From Stenocarpella maydis (Eukaryota > Ascomycota > Sordariomycetes > Diaporthales > Diaporthaceae), in the NCBI GenBank assembly GCA_002270565.1, contig NQMI01000010.1, positions 555,791 to 619,790 of the forward strand: 64,000 bases of DNA. Direction: 5' to 3'. Under the pieces are notes generated by a model. It searched no databases, had not been told where the DNA came from, and saw only the letters and a list, made by a program, of their open reading frames with translations. The translations under genes were made by a program, and so were the position numbers. Shown here in pieces: positions 55,594-64,000 of this stretch (the stretch's first letter is position 1; each line of letters begins with the position of its first letter).

Positions 55594-57825
55594 ATGCAGC
55601 CCAACGACAGTGCCAGGGGTTGGCGGATACGGACTGCCGGATCTGTGATTCGGTTGGACAGTGCTCGATCACGGCCAGGGGCTAGAAATGACGACCTGTT
55701 GATGGGAAGACGGACGATAAGATAGATAGCGTATCTGGCGAGCTTAATTCGAGCCTGCCAGGGGGTTGGTTACTGGGTAATGGTTGATGGCAAATATTGA
55801 TTTGAAGATAATTCATGACTTTTTTTTTGGGCTGTGGGCCACCGAACTAAACACATTTTGCACATTTCAACGCGTCGATTTCATGGTTTATCCGATCTGC
55901 AATGAGCAATAACCACAGACGACGTTTGGCCCCGCGAATGACTCTGCTTGACGCCAAACACACCACCAATCGGCGCTACCGTCCGTGCTCCGCAAGACTA
56001 CCGCGCCGTGGAATTTGGCGCGCAAGCTAATGAGTGAATGCCGCCTCTTGGAATGCTGTGGATCTCTCGGGCATGGTGAGACGGGGCTGGCGCTCGCTAG
56101 GTTTTAGGGCCCTGGACTTTCTCTAGGTGTAGGTGACATGGGCCAGAACCCCAGGCGGAGAAAGCCAGCAGCAATGCGTCTGGGGCCCCGGTGGTCGACA
56201 CGGCGTCGATGAGCTAGCTGCTTTGTCTCTGGCGGGAGAGGGCCCACTGCTCTCGGTAGTGTACCACACTGTGAATACTAGCCTCTATAATGGCGTGCAG
56301 ATGAGGCTCGCATGACCTTTCTGTGGGTGTGCTCGAGGTGCTGGCTGGGGCTAGCTAGTCTAAGTTTGCTGGCTAGACCCGACGAGCGGGAAAAGGATGG
56401 TTACATGGCGGCCTTCAAGTTGGTCGATAGCGGGTTCCCCCAGACTTGATGAACATTGATTGCGGTGAGGCCAAGCCGGGCTGTCCCAGTTCTTGACGTA
56501 GGCTGGTGGAGCTGGAGTTCTTGGGACAAGAAGCCGAGAAAAATATATATGTACACTCAGGAGGCCAAAAAGAAGTCATGCGTCTGCATTCTACATGGAT
56601 CGAGATTTGTCGTTATGGAACGATTGCAGCGGCTCATGTAAAAATAGGGGAGGATTCTGGAGGTGGTGGTTGGGCAGGTGATGCTCTGGTGCAAAAGATA
56701 CTACGAAGTAGGCCTAGTGCGCACTGTTAAGTCTCCGGCCCCCAAGAAGCCCATGCTCTGATAGTGCCAGCCATACCATAGTGTATGTTACTACGTATCA
56801 GCGAATGGCCCCTGCAGCCTCTTTCGTCATACAGCAACCAAGAGCAAACAACCGCCCAGCGGCAGAGTTGAAATGAAGAAGCCCACGAGAGATCGGACTG
56901 ATTTGGAACCACCAGCCCTTTGCGTGGCCACCTGACCCTGCGCCCTGCAGCAGCACTTTCCCCAATGCTCTCTCTAGTCTAGCTGGGCTGGGGCCGACTG
57001 AGAGGCCGTCTGGCGACTTAGCTTAAGCCCAGCCCTGACAGCGAATTGATTTGCTCACCATCACCAGCTCCATCATCGATCGACAGTGACAAAATCATCG
57101 GGGCTGCCAGACAGTGTGTGACTGGGTGGCGGGCTAGTCTAACCCCCGTGAGCTGTGTGCTACGTGCTTCTTGGAATCTTCCATTCCTGACCTCACCGTC
57201 GGCACTCACCTCGTGCATACTACGGGGTGCATAACATAAAGAGGCCAGCCATATAGATGTCTTGTTATCGTCCTGTCTCCTGACAAAGTTTCAGCTCCAG
57301 TGGGGCGACTGGACCCCATCCAACATCCCAAGTCACAAGCTGCCGCCGTCACATCTGATCACCAGCCAGGGCGTGTACTGTAGACCCGCACTATATATAT
57401 CCCGGGGTCGAAATCCTTGGGTAGGATCAGGGGTAGAGGACATCTGGATTCTGGATTCTGTACGCACCGGCCCCGGCCTGGCCTCTGCCCTGCCATTGCC
57501 AGCTCCAGATCTGGAATCAGGACCTGGGCGAACTGGGGTCGGAGGATCGGGCCAAACAGCAGGGGACCTGTGTTTTTTTTTTGGGGGGGGGGCCCTCCCA
57601 AGGGCCGATCTTGACGTCGACCTGTGCCCCCTTGCGGTAGCGGCGCACCGTACCAGGCACATCTCTTAGACGGAACCTCGCCTCATCACCAACTCTTCCT
57701 CTCACTACTACTTCCACACGACTTATTCCACCCCGACAAATTGAGGGAAATCGAATCGCAAAGACACCGGAACCCGGATTACTCCTGCACGTGCCACCCA
57801 GTGCCTATCACTGCCTGGGTCCATC
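55594..57825. other. Gene-poor region, 2.2 kb
   Basis: No confident gene. T then G homopolymers lie at 57572-57590. The sequence next to 57826 is CT-rich (CCTCATCACCAACTCTTCCT at 57680-57699), the likely promoter and leader of the transporter. Overlapping ORFs at 57262-57717 on both strands cross the homopolymers and are not credible. Confidence 0.45.
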
Positions 57826-59567
57826 ATGGCTCTACTCGACGCCCCCCAAGGCAAAGCTGCCATGAAGGGGGGTCCGACCCTCTTCGGAGTTCCCATGAAG
57901 CAGGCATCGCTCATCGCGGTGAGCAGGCACTCCCACAGACCACACGAGCTTCTCAGGAACAAATGCTGATGCCCGTTTGCTACAGCTGACCTTCCAAAAC
58001 TCGGCCCTCATTCTCGTGCGTTGCGCCCCGTCGTCCTCCAAGCCCGACAGCGACCGGCTGCGGACTTGTGCATCTTGTCATTTGGCTAAACATGTCTACA
58101 CCCGCAGATCATGCACTACAGCCGGATAATGCAGCCGACTGGAGACCATAGATACTTCACGAGCACGGCAGTCTTCCTCAACGAGGTCATCAAGCTCGCC
58201 ATTTCCGCTAGCTTTGCCCTCTACGACGTCTCGAGGAGTCTTGCGCCCCAGACACCCGCCACAGTACTGTTCGAGCAGATATACCGCTCTGTGTTCAGCG
58301 GTGATGGGTGGAAACTGGCGATCCCGGCAACATTATACACCTTCGAGAACACGCTACAGTACGTAGCTCTGGGAAACCTAGATCCAGTGCATTTCCAGGT
58401 CTTGTACCAGCTGAAGGTGCGTCATAGGTCAAGGCTCAGCTTGGCCGGCCCAAAGTGGCTGACAAGACCTAGATTCTCACCACTGCCGTCTTCACCGTCC
58501 TGCTCCTGGGCCGGCCTCTGAGTGGCAAGCGCTGGACAGCTGTCATCCTCCTCACGATCGGCGTCGCTATCGTGTCCCTCCCCACCGACCCGAAAGAACC
58601 CTCGATTTCCATCCACGACTACAGCGACCACTTCTTCCCGCGATCCATGCACGAGCTCGGACAAGCCGCCGGAGGTGCGGTCGATGTAGCCAGGCACCTT
58701 ACCAAGAGAGCCGTCGACGGTTTCGCCGAGGGCACGACGGGTCTATACAAGCGATCCGCCACATATGAAGGCATTGAGGAAGATCTCGACATGGGACCCA
58801 AGATGAACTACTCCCTCGGAGTGTCCGCGGTCCTGGTCGCAGCCGTACTTTCCGGCCTGACGGGGGTGTACTTCGAGAAGGTGCTCAAGGATTCCAGCTC
58901 GCCGGCATCGGTGTGGACGCGGAACATCCAGCTATCATTCTACAGCCTCTTTCCTGCGCTGTTCTTTGGGGTGATCATGAAGGATGGCGAGGAGATTGCC
59001 AAGCACGGCTTCTTTGAGGGCTACAATTCCGTCGTCTGGGCAGCTATCGTCTTCCAGGCGATTGGGGGTGTGCTTACGAGCCTGTGCATCAACTACGCGG
59101 ACAACATTGCCAAGAACTTCGCCACGAGCATCAGTATCGTGGTCAGCTTTGTATTCAGCCTCTGGTTCTTCGGTTTCCAGGTCTCAGTAATGGTAAGGCA
59201 GCATTTCCATAGCCCACAATCGTACCCCGTCCCCTTCCTGCCCTGTGAGGTTCTGGTGAACACGCGGGACGACATGTCTGACTCTGATGATGCACAGTTC
59301 ATCCTTGGAACCGCCTTGGTCATCTTCTCAACATGGCTCTACAGTGGTCCTGACAGGAAGCGGGGCCGGCCGCCACCAATCAGCATCGTGAGCTACGAGA
59401 AGACGGTCATTGCTTCAACTCCCCGGATTCAATCACCAGAAGATACGAAGTTACTTAACCCCATGGACTCTGCTTCATCTCTTGGTCTGTCGACTTCTAG
59501 ACCTTCGACGCCTCTGAGACACCATGCGAGGGTCCCATCTGCTAGAGGCAAGGCGCGAGACGAATAG
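57826..59567 (+). CDS. Golgi nucleotide-sugar transporter (SLC35A / UDP-galactose or UDP-GlcNAc type), 473 aa
   Basis: Exports UDP-sugar into the Golgi lumen by exchange. Five exons: 57826-57918, 57986-58015, 58108-58416, 58473-59192 and 59298-59567, with phase 0 at every junction; exon 2 is only 30 nt. Family features: LTFQNSALILIMHYSR (TM1), YFTSTAVFLNEVIKLAIS (TM2), TLYTFENTLQYVALGNLDPV, FQVLYQLKILTTAVFTVLLL, GRPLSGKRWTAVILLTIGVA and later SGLTGVYFEKVLKDS, VWTRNIQLSFYSLFPALFFG, YADNIAKNFATSISIVVSFV and FILGTALVIFSTWLY. A hydrophilic loop between TM4 and TM5 (about residues 180-245) is longer than usual. The last donor could be GTAATG at 59187 or GTAAGG at 59193; I chose the latter. The tail is Ser/Thr-rich. 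UDP-galactose versus UDP-GlcNAc cannot be decided. Confidence 0.9.
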
Positions 59568-61001
59568 AGCCGAGCAGACTAGATGGAGGTTACCATACGC
59601 CAATCCTGCATGGCGAGCTTCCCAAAGCGAATTTTGGGCGTTCGTGGGTGTATGAATGAATACACATGGGCGAGACGTGAAATGAAAGGGAAATGGGCTC
59701 ACCGCCCAGGTTCGGATTGTATAGCGGCCCTAGAAGGACTAAAGCTGGGCGAGGGCGAGTAAGGGACAGGTCCCCAGAAAAAGATACCCAGCACGAACTG
59801 AGCTTCAAAAAGAACTCAGAAGGCAGTGAGTTGCAGATAGACGCGAAAGTACCGCCTGCAAGGAAAGTGGATAATAAAATGCAGGCCAGCCGAGGGATAT
59901 CATGACGCTGAAGAGCCAAATTTTTGAGCACGAAATTCGCACCGAAAAGAAAACAAGAGATTTTGGATATCACTGCTATCATCAATGGATCCCCCCCCAA
60001 GGCTCGAGATTCCGACTATCACGTACGACGCGAACAGAGAGTGACATGTTGCATCAGCGGCATTTACAGCGAGTACAGAGGAACAGACTGCTGCTACTTT
60101 TGAAGTCTGTTCGAGACTCAGCTAGATTGCAGGAAAGGGGTTAGAGGCTTGCTTACACAACCTGCATAGGTAAAGTACAACTCGTCAGGAATCATTATGG
60201 GGTACATGGATGCGCAACATCGGCCACGAGGTGATCCAGCCGCCATCGAGAGCATGTTTATAAGACTATACCTAGGTACCTACCTAGGTCTCCACAATCG
60301 CTTGCATTTTGCTTGGCTGGGGGAAATGCCCATGTTAGAGAGAGGCCTTTGGGGCAAGGCGATGTGTCCGGAGGCGGGAGGCCGCTCCTTCCTCGAGGCC
60401 AAACCGCAGCAGCGCCTTCCCTCCGCGTCCCCTTTCGAGGGCTGGCCGGGGCAGTATGCGCAATCTCAGTGCCGGAACCTTCGGCTGCCTGATCCCCAGG
60501 TCGGTTGACCTCCTGAATTTTGGCTTGGGGTGGTGACTCCTGCGTACCTCGGCCATCTCGTCGTCCCCTCTCCGGCTTTCTTGTTCCTCCACGTTTCTCC
60601 CACTCGACAAGCCTGATGTTGGCCAAGCATCGGGTCTTGAAGAAGCCTGGGCACGTTGTATTGTTCCTCTTTTGAGATCGCCGGGAGCTGTGGGTGACAT
60701 TGAAAGGCACTTCAAGTCCCGTTCTGGTCCTCCTTCGAGACAGCGTTCCGATTCATGCACACCTTCGTGCTTCTCCCGCCGCAGTACAGCTTCCCCGACC
60801 ATCTCGACAGTCAATATCATCCCTTCGCCGTGGCGGTGGTCCTTTCGGTGTGCAGAGATCCCTATCCAGCTGCCCATGCTCTACCACCTCTAGCCCGCGG
60901 AGATCCTGCCGGGGCGCGGCTGCTATCGAGGGGGGCATAGCAAGCTCCGACGACTGCACTCCTCCAGCCAGCGTTGAGGCAGAGGAGTAGATGGAAAGAA
61001 G
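59568..61001. other. Intergenic region upstream of MER3
   Basis: 1.4 kb with no confident gene. It contains a double CCTAGG palindrome cluster (CCTAGGTACCTACCTAGG, 60271-60288). Open frames at 60258-60990 overlap on both strands without coding character. An additional 5' exon of MER3 cannot be excluded. Confidence 0.4.
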
Positions 61002-64000
61002 ATGTCGCAAGGTAGGATTCCCCACATGAACGATGACAGTGGCGAGGTCAACCTGCGCCTCTCCGCAGAAGACTTATCCGGATTGGGCCCAGACGCCCAG
61101 AATCTGCTGAGGCAGCTTGTTGCTTCTCAGCGAGAGAGGCAGTACACAACATCCTCTTCCAATTCGGGACTATCGGAGAGGCGTCTACCTCAATATGGCC
61201 CACAAGTGATCCATCGGCAAGTTGCACATGAGTCTCTCACAGCTCTTCCTGGCAGCGGCAGCAGCAGCACACATGCACGCAACCGCATCCCTCCGCATAG
61301 TTGGTCGCATCAAGTTTCGGTCCAACAACCAGCCGAAATGGTCCTGGATGATTTTGGTAAGCTGTGAAATCACTACCTCTCAGAACTTTTGGCGCATGTC
61401 GGATTGATGAACCAGCAGATCGTCAACTTCTCGCTGGTCATGGGCCCCTACCACTGCGAGCCCCGTACGTGGCATCTAACTACCATGTGCCACCGGCGCC
61501 GGCAGCATTGCCTTTCTCAGAAGCAGACCGGTTTCCGTCAGCATCATCCAGCTCTTTTTCATCGACTGCTTTCTCGACTGCATCGTCCATGTCGTCATCT
61601 AGACTGACTCTTCCCTCGAGCCTCACAAACCCGGAGCTCAGGACTGCTCCGACCCGTACAGTCTACTCCCCAGCAATAGAACCACAACCGGCTGCGTTGC
61701 AATTCCAAGAAACAGTGAACAGAAACACACCACCTGCCTTTGGTCAGTCGGCACGATTGCCGGCTTCAAGACAAACGTCCCGGGAGCCGTTTTTGACGAA
61801 GCAGCAGTTTGTGCCTTGCCATCACTGCAAGTGGACACAGTCCTCCCTCAACCTCCGGAATTCCGCTGCTAATCTTTGGCACATTTAGCAAATCCAGCCT
61901 CGGTGGCGCGCAGCATCACAGCAACGAGTTCCTCTTCCCCAGCTGGTGTGGCCCAATCGTCAAGTCCCGCTGCCGAAGCAGGCCTCCGCCGACAATTAAC
62001 CAGAGACTCACACTCCCTACAGCTTGCCCACGCGCCTCCGATCGCCAATGGCATCCAGCTGGTCAACCCCCGAGACGTCCTACCGGACAGGTTCCGGGAG
62101 ATATTCCCCTATGATATCTTCAACGCCGTCCAATCGAGGTGCCTAGAATATGCCTATCAGACGAACGACAATCTTGTCGTTTCAGCGCCTACTGGCAGCG
62201 GCAAGACAGCAATATTTGAGCTCGCTATCTGCAGGCTTGCCCACATGAAGGGCAATCAAGATTTCAAGATCGTCTATCTGTGTCCACTGAAGGCCCTCTG
62301 CACGGAGAGGGCCAATGACTGGAGACGGAAATTTGGTCTATTGGACATGGAGGTTGCAGAGCTCACGGGAGATACTTCGCAGGCTGAAATGAGACGCGTC
62401 CGTCAGGCCACAATCATTGTCACAACCCCGGAAAAATGGGATTCTATCACCAGAAGCTGGTCCGACCATCGCAAGCTCCTCGACTTGGTCGAAATATTCC
62501 TCATCGATGAGGTACATCTGCTCAGAGAACCACGCGGGTCAACTCTCGAAGCGGTTGTGTCACGCATGAAAACCCGTGGGGCTAATGTCCGCTTCGTCGC
62601 CCTGAGCGCAACCGTTCCAAATTCTGATGATGTTGCCCAATGGCTGGGTAAAGACCACACCAATCCCGAAATCCCAGCTTGCCGAGCGACATTCGGAGAA
62701 GAGTTCCGCCCTGTGAAGCTGCAAAAGTTTGTGTATGGGTTCGACAGCAGGACAAATGATTATCAGTTTGACACATTCTTGACCGATCATTTGTATCCTC
62801 ACATCACCAGGCATTCCCAGCGAAAGCCGATCTTGGTCTTCTGTCCGACCCGCAAGAGCTGTCAGACCTCAGCAAAGAAATTAGCTGAGGAGTGGAATGA
62901 GCGTCAGCCTCAGTCGAGGCCTTGGCCCGAACCCAGTAAACGAATTTCGGTCATCAGCCCTGAACTGCAGGAAATTGTGAGGTACGGCGTTGCATTCCAC
63001 CACGCTGGTCTTGATTCCCAAGACAGGCGAGCTGTCGAGCAAGCTTTCCTCGACGGCCGTCTCAGCCTCATCTGCTGCACCTCTACACTCGCCATGGGCT
63101 TGAACCTACCATGCCACATGGTAGTGCTCAAAGGAACCACTGCATATCAGGATGGCTCACTTTCAGAGCTTAGTGACCTAGAATTCATGCAGATGTTGGG
63201 GCGTGCTGGCCGGCCACAGTTCGGCAGCAGTGGGGTGGCTGTGGTTCTCACAAGAGCACGGAATAAGCAGCACTATGAAGACATGGGATCTGGCCAGCAG
63301 ATCCTGGAAAGTACGCTTCATCGAAACTTGATCGAGCATCTAAACTCCGAGATCAACCTTGGCACCTTCCAGGACATCCACAAGGCAAAGCAATGGCTGA
63401 AAGGAACATTTCTTGCTGTCCGACTCGAACGCCGACCAGAGTACTACAAACTTGAAGAGACAGACTGCCTTGCTGCTCCGCTCGAAGGCAGGCTTGAAAG
63501 GATCTGTGAGACAGATATAAGCAAGCTGCAACAGACGGGGCTTGTCACGGCAGGATCAAAATTTTATTCGACGGATTACGGCCGGGCAATGTCCAGATAC
63601 GTAATTCGATTCAACTCCATGCAGAGGATCCTTCGAATCCCTCGCGCAGCCAAAATGGAACAAGTGGTGAGTTCTTCGGTCCCTTTCATGTCGATTGAAG
63701 CTGATCGAAGCAGTTGACCGCCGTTTGTGAAGCGGACGAATTCGGGGACTTCCGCTGGCGGACACAGGAACGCGAAGTATTTCGGGAACTGAACAAGAGC
63801 CCTTTCATCGCTTACCCCATCAAACAAACGGTCAACACGATGGCACACAAAGCCTCGCTCCTCTTGCAAGTGGCTTTGGGCTGCGTGGACTTGTCCGACG
63901 TGCCTGAACTCGTCCGGCGGCAGATCATGTTAGACACCAGTCAGTTGTTTGAGAAAATGCCCCGCCTCATACGCGCGGTCGTTGAATGTAAGGCGAGTGA
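61002..64000 (+). CDS. MER3: Meiotic DNA helicase MER3/HFM1, partial (runs off the window)
   Basis: Ski2-like superfamily 2 helicase that stabilises recombination intermediates for meiotic crossing-over. Exons seen: 61002-61356, 61419-61742, 61889-63666 and 63714 onward past 64000, all in phase (joins VLDDF-DRQLLAGHG; TPPAF-ANPASVAR with GCTAAT branch; MEQV-LTAVCEADEF). The N-terminal ~260 residues are Ser/Pro-rich. Helicase motifs: PTGSGKT (I), LCPLKALCTERA (Ia), LTGDTS and TTPEKWDS (Ib), IDEVHLL (II, DEVH), ALSATVPNSDDVAQWLG (III), LVFCPTRKSCQ (IV), GVAFHHAGLDSQDR and TSTLAMGLNLPCHMVVL (V), QMLGRAGRPQFGSSG (VI). After the core comes the winged-helix part (ETDCLAAPLEGRLERICE), and exon 4 begins the Sec63-like domain. 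The C-terminus is missing. Confidence 0.93.

Noticed and set aside
57262..57717. Overlapping ORFs on both strands near 57.5 kb
   Set aside because: They run through T/G homopolymers (57572-57590) and differ only by frame; no coding character.
60258..60990. Overlapping ORFs on both strands upstream of MER3
   Set aside because: They have no consistent frame, start or resemblance. At most part could be an extra 5' exon, which I cannot support.
1..64000. tRNA, rRNA, CRISPR array or biosynthetic gene cluster
   Set aside because: I saw no tRNA B-box with a matching cloverleaf, no rRNA segment and no regular spaced repeats. The accessory genes do not include PKS, NRPS, terpene or P450 core enzymes.

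Overview
The window is nuclear DNA of a filamentous ascomycete (Pezizomycotina, probably Sordariomycetes). The reasons are GC-rich coding DNA with many short introns (about 50-170 nt, GT-AG, GCTAAC/GCTGAC-type branch sites), a RAD4, MER3, NOT4, TOK1 and NDUFS3 gene set with fungal architecture, a Git3-like receptor, small fungal secreted and LEA-like proteins, and a transposon body whose stops look like repeat-induced C-to-T change. No rRNA, tRNA or CRISPR array was seen. Gene models were built by hand from splice signals, reading phase and family resemblance. All multi-exon models below keep phase to the stop or to the window edge, except the GPCR locus, which carries a frameshift.

Layout. 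0-11 kb: an orphan acidic/basic protein (-), the complex I subunit NDUFS3 (-), and the CCR4-NOT ubiquitin ligase NOT4 (+), which share a 1.1-kb divergent promoter. NOT4 has two possible C-termini and a UGA-CUA-G stop followed by a 122-codon hydrophobic open frame. 11-19 kb: a gene-poor stretch, a Git3-like GPCR locus with a dinucleotide frameshift, a 46-residue two-exon microprotein, an alpha/beta-barrel protein and an AT-rich island. 19-33 kb: a dense housekeeping block with RAD4, an alpha/beta-hydrolase-fold protein lacking the nucleophile serine, a TOK1-type potassium channel, a Cys-rich mucin-like membrane protein and a sugar-porter MFS transporter.

33-54 kb is accessory in character: long gene-poor stretches, a tail-anchored sulfotransferase-like gene (4 exons), a broken ORF, a Gly-rich LEA-like 99-residue protein (4 exons), a 12-exon orphan of 934 residues, a decayed MULE transposon with intact terminal inverted repeats and an 8-bp target duplication, a secreted calcineurin-like phosphoesterase and a 60-residue Cys-rich protein. 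54-64 kb returns to conserved genes: a small secreted helical protein, a Golgi nucleotide-sugar transporter and the meiotic helicase MER3, cut by the window end.

Nothing here looks like a biosynthetic cluster. The genes are mostly independent. The observation most worth follow-up is the NOT4 3' end, where a known high-readthrough stop context precedes a coding-like hydrophobic extension.
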